NCBI GenBank assembly: GCA_035278025.1
Contig: DATEJK010000165.1
Span: 38,587-102,586, forward strand
Direction of reading: 5' to 3'
Source: JAICWP01 sp035278025
GTDB taxonomy: Bacteria > Acidobacteriota > Terriglobia > Terriglobales > Acidobacteriaceae
Length of the DNA: 64,000 nucleotides
In this document: piece by piece, positions 51,001-59,002 of the stretch
How positions within the stretch are numbered: position 1 is the first letter of the stretch
How the letters are laid out: every line of letters begins with the position of its first letter
Notes under the pieces: model-generated
The model's input: only the letters and a program-made list of their open reading frames with translations
Told to the model about the DNA's origin: nothing
Databases searched by the model: none
Translations under genes and position numbers: made by a program

Positions 51001-52386
51001 TTACGCGGCTCCCTTCTTCATGGAACTGCGAATGTTCTGGTTGACGTGGAAAATATTTTCCGGATCGTAGCGGCGTTTGATTTCCAGCAGCCGGGTGTAG
51101 TTCACTCCGTAGGCCGCAACGACGCGCTCGCCTTCGTCCGCCGTCATGAAATTTACGTAAGCGCCCGAGGAGGCGTAAGGCGCGGCAGCGTTGAAGAATG
51201 CGCGTGCCCAGGCAATGCACTCATCATCCTGTGCTGCCCGCTCCCACCGGGCATGCACGTTGGTTACAAACTTGGCATCACGAGCGCTGTACGCGGTAGC
51301 GGTAGTGGGGACCTCATTTGCCGCTCCTGCCAGCAGACCGAGGAAGATCTCGCAATGCGGAGAGGGCAGTTCGCCTGCGTATTCCATAATCGTCTCCAGA
51401 GCACCGTCACTGATTTGCGCGAAATTGTGCGATTTCCAGTAGTTTCGCGCTCCAGCTGTTAGAAGCGGATCGAACGCCTGTTGCCATTGCGTATAGGGAA
51501 CAGAGCCGACATGCTCTCCAATTGCATTTCCGAAGCGGCGCAAAGGCTGGATGAGTCTTTCGCCTTCAGCCGCGTCGCCGTTATAGAAGACCGCGAGCAC
51601 TAATACCTCTTTGCCGTGCACCTCCACCGGAAGGAACGGTAATGGTGGCGCCTGGCGCAGCACTGCCCATACGTTCAACTTCGCGGGCGCAGATTCGACA
51701 AATTCACGGTATCGCGTCAAAACTTCCTTCGTTTGTTTGAAAGGAAAAACGATGAGTCCGGCGAACACATCGGGACCCACGGGATGCAGCTTGAATTCAA
51801 ACTGCGTCACGACGCCAAAGTTGCCGCCTCCGCCGCGAATAGCCCAGAACAAGTCCGGATTATTGTTTTCACTTGCGTGCAGCGTCTTCCCCTCCGCCCC
51901 AATTATGTCCACAGCGACCAAATTGTCGATCGTCAATCCATATTCGCGCGTGAGCCAACCGAAGCCGCCACCTAGGGTCAGGCCGGCTATTCCGGTTGTG
52001 GAATTAATCCCCACGGGCGTGGCCAGGCCATGGGCTTGCACGGCCCGATCGAAGTCGCCCAGGGTGGCGCCAGGCTGGACGTAAGCCCGCTGCGCACCTG
52101 CGTCTACCCGCACAGCTCTCATGCCGGAAAAATCGATCACCAGGCCGTCGTCACAAACTGAGTGGCCGGCGATATGGTGGCCTCCACCGCGAACGGAAAT
52201 ATCCAGGCCGTTCTCGCGCGCAAAGGCAATTGCTGGGAGAACATCCCCGCCATCTGCGCACCGGACGATCACCGCGGGTCGTCGATCAATCATCGCATTC
52301 CACACTCGGCGAGCGTCTTCATAAGCCGCATCGCCTGGGACCATTACGGCACCCTTAACTCTGCTTTTTAAATTTTCGGTCTTCAT
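51001..52386 (-). CDS. FAD-binding oxidoreductase, BBE type (PCMH flavoprotein)
   Basis: A 461-residue flavoprotein of the vanillyl-alcohol-oxidase/berberine-bridge superfamily. The PCMH FAD domain has ISVRGGGHHIAGHSVCDDGLVIDFSGMR, whose second His is the usual 8-alpha-histidyl FAD attachment site, then GLTLGGGFGWLTREYGLTIDNLV and DLFWAIRGGGGNFGVVT. The C-terminal BBE motif is YTRLLEIKRRYDPENIFHVNQNI. These enzymes oxidise sugars, alkaloids or phenolics with oxygen or another acceptor; no substrate can be assigned. It belongs to a leftward group with the hypothetical gene behind it. Confidence 0.88.
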   Translation of the reverse strand: MKTENLKSRVKGAVMVPGDAAYEDARRVWNAMIDRRPAVIVRCADGGDVLPAIAFARENGLDISVRGGGHHIAGHSVCDDGLVIDFSGMRAVRVDAGAQRAYVQPGATLGDFDRAVQAHGLATPVGINSTTGIAGLTLGGGFGWLTREYGLTIDNLVAVDIIGAEGKTLHASENNNPDLFWAIRGGGGNFGVVTQFEFKLHPVGPDVFAGLIVFPFKQTKEVLTRYREFVESAPAKLNVWAVLRQAPPLPFLPVEVHGKEVLVLAVFYNGDAAEGERLIQPLRRFGNAIGEHVGSVPYTQWQQAFDPLLTAGARNYWKSHNFAQISDGALETIMEYAGELPSPHCEIFLGLLAGAANEVPTTATAYSARDAKFVTNVHARWERAAQDDECIAWARAFFNAAAPYASSGAYVNFMTADEGERVVAAYGVNYTRLLEIKRRYDPENIFHVNQNIRSSMKKGAA

Positions 52387-52432
52387 TTCACCTGCCTCCC
52401 CCTTTTTGCAAATAATTCTGGTTTCGATTTGT

Positions 52433-53068
52433 TCAAATGAAAAAGATAAGCACGCCGGTCAGCACCAGCGCCGCGGCCCAGAGCAGATCGAGGTTGAGCC
52501 AGGCGGTTCGCAACAGGGCCAGCCCGAGCTTCCGGTACACGATCCAGGCGGCGAAAGCCAAGACAAAGAGATAAGCGAGAGTATGCAGACTCAACGCTAC
52601 AGCTCCAACCCATGGAACAGCGGCATTCATCGCGGCCACATGATGAGCGCGGGCTCCACCTGCCGCCAGTACATGGTTCGATATGCCCATGACGAATGGC
52701 AGGACCATTAAACCTGCTCCGTGGGCCGATGCCATTAAGAAGGACCAGATCGTCAGGTCCCGGAAGCCGACTCGCATTCCTCCGAATCGCGGATGTCGGT
52801 GGCGCCACAAGCGATAGAGTCCAAACGCAACCAGCACGACCGCGACTACCACCTTCAGCAGGGCAAGCGGCACGACCATCTGTGCCAACGCCCCTACCAG
52901 CAACACCGCGCCCACGGCTACCGCGTGTCCCAGCGCGATGGGAGGCAGCGCGCGCCAAACACCGCGAACGCTGCCTTGCTGCATTCCCAACGCAACCGCA
53001 AAAAGCCAGCCCATTCCCGGGTTAATGCCGTGGTAAGCTCCGAGAAATAGCACCGCGTTCCATTCCAT
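52433..53068 (-). CDS. Polytopic membrane protein, putative transporter
   Basis: A 211-residue protein with about six membrane helices. The start region GAYHGINPGMGWLFAVALGM and the later SAHGAGLMVLPFVMG place His residues in membrane segments, recalling metal transporters of the NicO/HupE kind, but family membership is not certain. ATG 53068 is chosen because AGAGAGGA precedes it; the frame extends to a GTG at 53092. It lies 27 bases after the SBP56 stop, so the two are very likely co-transcribed, which would fit metal supply to that protein. Confidence 0.75.
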   Translation of the reverse strand: MEWNAVLFLGAYHGINPGMGWLFAVALGMQQGSVRGVWRALPPIALGHAVAVGAVLLVGALAQMVVPLALLKVVVAVVLVAFGLYRLWRHRHPRFGGMRVGFRDLTIWSFLMASAHGAGLMVLPFVMGISNHVLAAGGARAHHVAAMNAAVPWVGAVALSLHTLAYLFVLAFAAWIVYRKLGLALLRTAWLNLDLLWAAALVLTGVLIFFI

Positions 53069-53095
53069 GGTGTCCTCTCTTAGCGAACTCACCGC

Positions 53096-54502
53096 TCAGG
53101 CATAGCAGTAAGAATCCGACGACGCATCGCCGCCCTCCAGTCGCACCTGGTGCGGCCGCAGACCGTCTGACTGAACGAAGAAGTTGGGATCAAGCTCCAT
53201 CTTGCCGTTTACGTTGACCTTGGCTATCCACCCTCTCACTCCGTCCGGATAAAACTGCTCATCCCAAGGCGTGTATAGGCTATTGCTGAAATAAATACGT
53301 TTGCCGTCGCGACTGATTTCAACCATCTGCGGCCCTCCATTCAGCGGCTGTCCCGGTTTGCTGGGATGGGCTGCGCGGCTGACGATACCGCCGAGTCGGA
53401 AGGAGCTGATCTTTTTTGGGTGAAACGGATCAGTGACGTCGTACTGGATGAATTCGCCCGTACCCCAGCAGGACACATAGAGGTGGCGATCGTCCAGCGA
53501 TAGATTGATGTCGGTGACCAGAGGTGCTACCGCCTTAAAGCCCTGCAGAAGCGGGGGCAGTTTCGCCGGATCCGCTGGTTCTGCCGGAATCTCGATCACC
53601 TTCTTGATGCCCCATTTCCCGTCGGAGCTATTCTTGCCGCTCTCGCGGTGCCAGAGCCAAACCGAGGAAGATAAATCCTTGAGTGATAACACGACACCCA
53701 AGAATCCGTAGGCTTTCGTAGGATCGTGGGCCGGCCGCAGCTCAAGCGCCATCTGCTGTTCCGGGCCAAGCTCCAACTCCTGGACATGGCGGCGCCGGCG
53801 CAAGTCCCAAACATGCAGTTTGTGTCCGTACCTGCCGGCCAGCAACAGCTCCGGATTCACGCCCTTGTTCACCATATTGGGCGTTCCCCACTCGCTGGTG
53901 ACCATGGTGTCGAGCCCCAGATGCCACCAGATGTCGTAAGCCAGTTCCTGTGGGCCGCGCTCGATTTCCCACTTTCCCCGAATGTCCAAAGTTTCTGGAT
54001 CCATCATGAAAGTCCCACCTGGACCGTTCCCGTCGGGCGCACCCAGCGCGCTCACGTAAATCCCTTCAGGTCCGCAGTGCACAGTGTGTGGACCCGCATA
54101 ACCGGTGCGGTTGGCCAGAGCTTCTGGCTCAATTACCTTCACCAGTTTGGGCTGACGCGGGTCGGGCTTGACGTCGAGGATGTGGATGCGGGACGAGTTT
54201 ATTCCCGGCACAACCAGATATCGCCGCTCCATGTGAGGATGCGGGGCATAAGGACACAGACATGCACTGCAGGCGTTCCAACCGAAGTGGTGAAGTTCGT
54301 CGCCGACTTTTGGCATGTCCGTCTGTCCGACCAGGCGGCCGTAACCTTTGGAATCAGGATCCACATCCACCACGCCGATCGCATCAGGTTGGCCTTTCTG
54401 TGTCGGATTGATAAGGGCGACGTAAGCGAGCCGCTCCGGTGCTGCTTGCATCGCCATTCTTGGCGAGGGATAAAAAGTTGGATCTGGCTTTAATAGTGGC
54501 AT
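53096..54502 (-). CDS. Selenium-binding protein 56 family (methanethiol-oxidase-like)
   Basis: A 468-residue beta-propeller protein. Typical segments are LAYVALINPTQKGQPDAIGVVDVDP, DELHHFGWNACSACLCPYA (the conserved Cys motif), GPHTVHCGPEGIYVSALG, DIWWHLGLDTMVTSEWGTPNMV and TDINLSLDDRHLYVSCWGTGEF. Bacterial members include MtoX, a copper-dependent methanethiol oxidase giving formaldehyde, H2S and H2O2. No signal peptide is evident, unlike periplasmic MtoX. ATG 54502 is chosen over the longer frame because AAGGAG lies five bases upstream. No SCO1 or MauG gene accompanies it here. Confidence 0.88.
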   Translation of the reverse strand: MPLLKPDPTFYPSPRMAMQAAPERLAYVALINPTQKGQPDAIGVVDVDPDSKGYGRLVGQTDMPKVGDELHHFGWNACSACLCPYAPHPHMERRYLVVPGINSSRIHILDVKPDPRQPKLVKVIEPEALANRTGYAGPHTVHCGPEGIYVSALGAPDGNGPGGTFMMDPETLDIRGKWEIERGPQELAYDIWWHLGLDTMVTSEWGTPNMVNKGVNPELLLAGRYGHKLHVWDLRRRRHVQELELGPEQQMALELRPAHDPTKAYGFLGVVLSLKDLSSSVWLWHRESGKNSSDGKWGIKKVIEIPAEPADPAKLPPLLQGFKAVAPLVTDINLSLDDRHLYVSCWGTGEFIQYDVTDPFHPKKISSFRLGGIVSRAAHPSKPGQPLNGGPQMVEISRDGKRIYFSNSLYTPWDEQFYPDGVRGWIAKVNVNGKMELDPNFFVQSDGLRPHQVRLEGGDASSDSYCYA

Positions 54503-54592
54503 TTCTTCTCCTTTATCCTTTTGACTTTGAATCGTTATCCACACCGCGCTTCTTCGCTGATGGACGTTACTTCCGGCCCCCTCGCAACCAAG

Positions 54593-54870
54593 CTAACCCT
54601 GAGAAGAAGCGGCCACTTTCTGCTCGTAATACTCAACTGTTTTGGCATCGAACTTGTTCAGCTTGGTGACGCGCGCCCGACTGCGCACCAGGGGCGGCAC
54701 CGCCAGCGAGCCTGTGCCTCGCTTTCTGCCTCAATAATCGCCCACCCGCAGTGAAAGCCGGCTTCGCATCCCCAGTCAAAATGCCAGAGATAGCCTTGCG
54801 CATTGATCTCCCTAATCAAACCAAGGCATTCCGGGCCCGTGTGGGGCGTCTCAATCAAGTAGCGATCCAT
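54593..54870 (-). pseudogene. Small conserved protein gene with a one-base frameshift
   Basis: From ATG 54870 (AAGGAG six bases upstream) the frame reads MDRYLIETPHTGPECLGLIR and GWAIIEAESEAQAR, then switches near 54703-54710. In the original frame the tail RWRCRPWCAVGRASPS looks random and stops at 54658. In the next frame the tail VPPLVRSRARVTKLNKFD and AKTVEYYEQKVAAS is a natural continuation, ending at TAG 54593. Adding one base restores a product of about 92 residues. This is either a real inactivating deletion or a sequence error. It lies just upstream of the SBP56 gene on the same strand. Function unknown. Confidence 0.65.
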
Positions 54871-55061
54871 CGTTTGCTCCTTGGGTGCTTTCGATCGGAT
54901 TGAGGTCGAGTTTCTCTGAATCAATCCTGCCCGTCCATGCCCGGAACTCCGTTCCTCTTGCTCAAAACCCCGGGTTTGCTTGACAGGTTGACTGAGGCTC
55001 TGCAATCCTTGCTCAAGACTCTGGGGCTGTGCATCCTTCCGATTGGGGCGGGAGGGATTCC

Positions 55062-56150
55062 ATGGACATACTTTCTGACGTCCTTCGTGTCGTGCGTCTC
55101 TCGGGGGCGGTATTTTTCACGGCCGAATTCTCCTCGCCTTGGGCGCTAGACTCGCCCAATCGTGAACTCCTCGCCTCCATCGTCTTGCCAGATGCGGAGT
55201 GTGTAGTGCTGTTTCACATCCTCACCGAGGGGGAATGTTTCGTCCTCTGCAAGACGCATCCGCCGGTGCGGATGGAAGCTGGCGACGTGATCATTTTTCC
55301 TCACGGCGAGCCGCACACAATGTGCAGCTATCCCGGAACGAAGACCACCGCCCTTGGCGCCGTCTTGCCGCAAAGCTCATCCGACGCCACACCGCAGGTG
55401 GCGTTCGGGGGCGGCGGTAGGAAGTCTCGATTTATTTGCGGCTACCTGAATTGTGATCAGCGGTTTAATCCGCTGGTCAGCGCTTTGCCTGCGATGCTGT
55501 TGGTGCGCAGCAACAACGATTACGCTGCGGTCGAAGCCATCAATCACAATGGCGCTCACCCGGCTCAAGTCCCCCAGAGCTCTGGAACTTGGTTGAGCAC
55601 CACCCTGAAGTTCACCATCAACGAAGCTAAGTCGGCGCGCCCAGGGAATGCCGCCATGCTGGGCAGGTTGGCGGAGCTGATGTTCGTGGAGATCCTGCGC
55701 CAGTACATGCAGCAGCTGCCCGCTGGTCAGCATGGATGGCTGGCCGGTCTGAACGATGTCCACGTCGGCAAGGCTTTACGTCTGATGCATGCCAATCCTA
55801 CCCATGACTGGACGGTATCCGAACTGGCGCACGAGGCTGGTATTTCCCGCTCGGTGCTGGCAGAACGCTTTACCGAGCTGGTCGGTGACTCTCCCATGCG
55901 GTATCTGGCGGGCTGGCGGGTGCAACTGGCCAAGCAGATGATGCGCGACGGCGATTCCAGCATCGCGGAAATCGCATCCCGAGTTGGCTACGAATCGGAA
56001 GCCGCTTTCAATCGGGCTTTCAAACGCAGCGCCGGTTCGCCTCCCGCGGCTTGGCGCAAAGCCGTGGCGAGCGCACTCGTCTCGGCGGCAGCTTTGCTGC
56101 TCGGCGCCCAGCATCATGCTGTTTTAGGGTTGGCGGGGCTAGTAAGCTAG
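55062..56150 (+). CDS. AraC-family transcriptional regulator with cupin_6 N-terminal domain
   Basis: A 362-residue regulator. The N-terminal cupin domain (VLFHILTEGECFV, MEAGDVIIFPHGEPHTM) senses an unknown ligand. The C-terminal double helix-turn-helix has WTVSELAHEAGISRSVLAERFTELVGDSPMRYL and SIAEIASRVGYESEAAFNRAFKRSAGSPPAAWR. ATG 55062 is chosen because GGGAGGGA lies just upstream; the frame extends to 55029. It is divergent from the small frameshifted gene and the SBP56 module, and is the natural candidate to regulate them from the 54871-55061 interval. Confidence 0.9.
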   Translation: MDILSDVLRVVRLSGAVFFTAEFSSPWALDSPNRELLASIVLPDAECVVLFHILTEGECFVLCKTHPPVRMEAGDVIIFPHGEPHTMCSYPGTKTTALGAVLPQSSSDATPQVAFGGGGRKSRFICGYLNCDQRFNPLVSALPAMLLVRSNNDYAAVEAINHNGAHPAQVPQSSGTWLSTTLKFTINEAKSARPGNAAMLGRLAELMFVEILRQYMQQLPAGQHGWLAGLNDVHVGKALRLMHANPTHDWTVSELAHEAGISRSVLAERFTELVGDSPMRYLAGWRVQLAKQMMRDGDSSIAEIASRVGYESEAAFNRAFKRSAGSPPAAWRKAVASALVSAAALLLGAQHHAVLGLAGLVS

Positions 56151-56251
56151 AAAAGCTCTGGGGGCGCCGTCAGCAATTGAGCGGCTTCGTGGCGCCAGAA
56201 AGCAAAAACAAACGCAGGAAATCACAGCCGAAAACTGTCTGGGGGCGGGAA

Positions 56252-56328
56252 TGGTAGGCCCGAATGGACTCGAACCATCGACCTCTTCCGTGTCAAGGAA
56301 GCGCTCTAACCAACTGAGCTACGGGCCT
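56252..56328 (-). tRNA. tRNA-Val (anticodon GAC)
   Basis: A complete 77-base cloverleaf on the minus strand. Acceptor strands AGGCCCG/CGGGCCT, D-stem GCTC/GAGC, anticodon stem CTTCC/GGAAG with loop TTGACAC (anticodon GAC, Val), and T-stem GATGG/CCATT with loop TTCGAGT all pair. Discriminator A and a genome-encoded CCA end the gene. Layout matches E. coli tRNA-Val(GAC). Confidence 0.95.
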
Positions 56329-56359
56329 ATAGCATTTGGGGCAACATCTGCAATACAAA

Positions 56360-56385
56360 CGATTAGACCCCAAGAATTCTAATCG
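56360..56385. other. Hairpin between tRNA-Val and its decayed copy
   Basis: CGATTAGA (56360-56367) pairs perfectly with TCTAATCG (56378-56385) around a 10-base loop. It separates the intact tRNA from the degenerate copy and could be a processing signal or a remnant of the recombination that made the tandem. Confidence 0.4.
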
Positions 56386-56394
56386 CTTGCAGGT

Positions 56395-56446
56395 CCACAG
56401 CGCTATCGTGTCAAGCTAGCGTTCTAACCAACTAAGCCAGGCGCTT
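56395..56446 (-). pseudogene. Decayed tRNA-Val(GAC) copy
   Basis: On the minus strand AGTTGGTTAGAACG and an anticodon arm CTAGC-TTGACAC-GATAG (one mismatch) match the intact tRNA-Val about 70 bases away. The D-stem is impaired, and the T-arm and 3' acceptor strand are not recognisable. This is best read as a tandem duplicate in decay. Confidence 0.6.
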
Positions 56447-56604
56447 ACACAGGGCGTATTTTACCAGAGCTGAAGCGTCATCCCGGCCAGCAGTAAGACC
56501 ACGAAGGTGAACTCTTCCATCCTCGCGATGGGGCGATTTTTGCCCGAGCAGGGCCGGCTTGCGGGATATCATGGCTCAACCTCCATCGAAGGGACACAGC
56601 AGAT

Positions 56605-57906
56605 TTGCCAAGCCCCTCGGGCGATCCCGTCGTAGCTGCTCCTCAACGCCCGCCGGCGGCGGGTGCAGCCGCTCTTCTTCGTATCTCGCGCCTGCTCACC
56701 ACCCGGCGCATCACCCTGCACGCGCTGTTGCTTGCGGTTTGTCTTTGGTCGGTTTACGCCATTGACCTGGCCACGCCCGGACTGCGCGATCGCGCTGGGC
56801 ACATCAAGGGCGCCGATTTCCTCCACTTTTATACCGCCGGGGACCTGGTAAAGAACGGGCGTCTGCAGCCTCTGTACAATCCGCCTGCGCTTGCCGCCTA
56901 CCAGCAAGCGCTCGTCCCGCAATCCACCCACACCTACTTCGTGGCCTCGTACGGACCGCAGGTCTACTTGCCGTTTTCGCTGCTGGCGCGATTGCCTTAC
57001 GGATGGGCAGCGCTCGTCTGGGCCCTGCTGAACTGCGCTCTCTATTTCGGCTGCTGCTATGCCTTATGGCGGTGCTGCCCCCGGCTGCAGCCCTATGCCG
57101 GCGCAGTGTCGCTGCTGGCGCTCGCCTTCCCCGGGTTCTTTAACCTGATCGCCTTTGGCCAGACCTCCGGCCCGGCGCTGGTCCTATTCACCCTCGCGTT
57201 TCTGGCCCTGCGTTCGCGGCGAAATTTCCTCGCAGGACTGGCCGTCGGATCGCTGATCTATAAGCCTCAACTCGGGCTGGCCGCGGCCGTGGTTTTTCTG
57301 CTTGCAGCCGAGTGGAAAATTGTTGCCGGCGCCCTCGCTGCTGCCGCCGCCCAACTCTCCTTCGCTTGGGGATGGTTCGGCAGCACAGTTATGAAGCAAT
57401 ACTTCCATTCCCTTTTGCGCACCAGCCAGGCTCTGCCCTTCATCGAACCCAAGCTCTACCAGATGCACTGCCTGCGCGGCTTCTGGCTGCTCCTGCTGCC
57501 CTGGCGGAATATTGCCGGCGCTCTCTACGCCTTGACGGCTGTGGCTGTGCTCGCCGCTGCCGTGCTCTGCTGGCGAAGCCGTGCCTCCCTTCGCCTGCGC
57601 TTTGCTGCCTTGCTGGTTGCCAGCGTGCTGGTGGCCCCGCACCTCATAATTTACGACCTGATCATTCTGGCGCCTGCCTTTTTGTTTTTGGGAGATTGGG
57701 TGCTGGAACGCACGGAAGCAGCCACGGTTCCGGGTTTGCGCGTATTTCTTTATCTTGCCTACGCCTTGCCCCTGCTGGAACCACTGGCGAAGGCTTCCCA
57801 TGTCCAATTCTCGGTGCTCGCCTTCGCTGTGCTGTTCGGGTGGATCCGCCTGGCCACCCGGGAAGGCCCGAGCCTGGGTTACCGCGCTTCACCGGCGGCA
57901 ATCTAG
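56605..57906 (+). CDS. GT87-type (DUF2029) polyprenol-linked glycosyltransferase-like membrane protein
   Basis: A 433-residue polytopic membrane protein with ten or more hydrophobic segments. After the first membrane helix comes KGADFLHFYTAGDLVKNGRLQPLYNP, the DFxxFYxAG-type signature with an acidic residue in the first periplasmic loop. PQVYLPFSLLARLPYGWAALVWALLN and GLAVGSLIYKPQLGL are likewise typical of GT87 mannosyltransferase-like proteins of GT-C fold. These transfer sugars from polyprenyl-phosphate donors on the outer face. The first available start is TTG, with AAGGGA upstream. Acceptor unknown. Confidence 0.8.
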   Translation: MPSPSGDPVVAAPQRPPAAGAAALLRISRLLTTRRITLHALLLAVCLWSVYAIDLATPGLRDRAGHIKGADFLHFYTAGDLVKNGRLQPLYNPPALAAYQQALVPQSTHTYFVASYGPQVYLPFSLLARLPYGWAALVWALLNCALYFGCCYALWRCCPRLQPYAGAVSLLALAFPGFFNLIAFGQTSGPALVLFTLAFLALRSRRNFLAGLAVGSLIYKPQLGLAAAVVFLLAAEWKIVAGALAAAAAQLSFAWGWFGSTVMKQYFHSLLRTSQALPFIEPKLYQMHCLRGFWLLLLPWRNIAGALYALTAVAVLAAAVLCWRSRASLRLRFAALLVASVLVAPHLIIYDLIILAPAFLFLGDWVLERTEAATVPGLRVFLYLAYALPLLEPLAKASHVQFSVLAFAVLFGWIRLATREGPSLGYRASPAAI

Positions 57907-57972
57907 ATTTCGAACCCGGGGCGCCTTGAAGCCGCAGTTGCAAACTGCGCCACGGACGCCGACAATCCCTTT

Positions 57973-58350
57973 GTGGAACCCGAATCCAGAACCGCCGCCC
58001 AACTGCAGGCCGCTGCCGCTCATGGTCCTTTTTACACCGGAGCCATGGTGCTGCTGGCCCTGGGCGAGCCCCGCGAGAAGTTCTGGGGCCGGTTGCTGGC
58101 CCTAAGCGGAGCCGGCATCAGCGTGCGCGGCATCGACTTGGAATCGTTCGACGACTCTGCCGCCATGCTCAAAGCAGGCGAGCCTTTCACCCCAACCACC
58201 GTCTTTTTCCCCATGCATCGGGTGGAACGGATGGAACTGGATGTGCACGCCGGCGGCCTGCCCTCCTTGTGCGAACGGTTCCGGGTGCAGACCGGACGCG
58301 ATCCGGTGCGCCTGTTTGGAGATGCCGCCGCTGCGGGGGAACGGGAGTGA
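57973..58350 (+). CDS. Small conserved hypothetical protein
   Basis: A 125-residue soluble protein (GPFYTGAMVLLALGEPREKFWGRLLALS, GISVRGIDLESFDDSA, PTTVFFPMHRVERMELD). It resembles short conserved proteins I recall from acidobacterial genomes, function unknown. Start is GTG. Its stop overlaps the GTG of the downstream phosphatidyltransferase (GTGA), indicating translational coupling with phospholipid synthesis. Confidence 0.75.
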   Translation: MEPESRTAAQLQAAAAHGPFYTGAMVLLALGEPREKFWGRLLALSGAGISVRGIDLESFDDSAAMLKAGEPFTPTTVFFPMHRVERMELDVHAGGLPSLCERFRVQTGRDPVRLFGDAAAAGERE

Positions 58351-58925
58351 AACTCGCTCAGTTCCTTTACGTTCCCAATCAGCTCACGCTGCTGCGCATG
58401 GTCTTTCTTCCCCTCATTGTGCTTAGCCTGCTCGGCGGACACAATGAGTGGGCGCTCGGCCTTTTTGTGGCGGCTGGAATCACCGATTTCTTTGATGGCC
58501 AGCTGGCCCGGCGTCTCCACCAGCAGACCAGGTTGGGCCAGTATCTCGACCCCGTAGCCGACAAGATGCTGATGAGTTCCATGTTCCTGGTGCTTTCCCT
58601 GCTGCACCGCATTCCCTGGAAGTTCACGGTCGTGGTGTTCGGGCGCGATATTTCTATCCTGGTGGTGAGTGCGGTCCTCTACGCCACTACCAGCCTGCGC
58701 GATTTCAGGCCCAGCATCTTCGGCAAAGCCAACACCACCTCGCAGGTGCTGGCTGTGTTCTTTGTCCTGCTACTGGCGGTGCATCGGGCGGAGTGGATCT
58801 ATATTGCCCGTTTCCTGGCTTTGTGGGCCACCTTCGCCTTCACCATTATTTCTGGCGTACACTACGCCTTTCTCGGCGCCCAGCGCTTGCATGCCGCGCA
58901 GCAGCATTCATCCCCCGGCAATTAA
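58347..58925 (+). CDS. pgsA: CDP-alcohol phosphatidyltransferase (PgsA-like)
   Basis: A 192-residue integral membrane enzyme. The CDP-alcohol phosphotransferase signature is complete: D-FF-DG-QL-AR-(x8)-G-QYL-D-PVA-D. Several membrane helices follow, and the N-terminus VPNQLTLLRMVFLP is typical of PgsA. The likely reaction is CDP-diacylglycerol plus glycerol-3-phosphate to phosphatidylglycerophosphate; cardiolipin or phosphatidylinositol-type activity cannot be excluded. GTG 58347 is chosen for the GTGA overlap and the GGGA upstream, over the longer open frame beginning at 58269. Confidence 0.88.
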   Translation: MKLAQFLYVPNQLTLLRMVFLPLIVLSLLGGHNEWALGLFVAAGITDFFDGQLARRLHQQTRLGQYLDPVADKMLMSSMFLVLSLLHRIPWKFTVVVFGRDISILVVSAVLYATTSLRDFRPSIFGKANTTSQVLAVFFVLLLAVHRAEWIYIARFLALWATFAFTIISGVHYAFLGAQRLHAAQQHSSPGN

Positions 58926-59002
58926 GTCCTGGTCAGCGTGCATTTGACCCTTTTTTGCGCCTCCCCCTAAAATCAAACTTCCGGCTGCATTCGTACCCGT
59001 CC

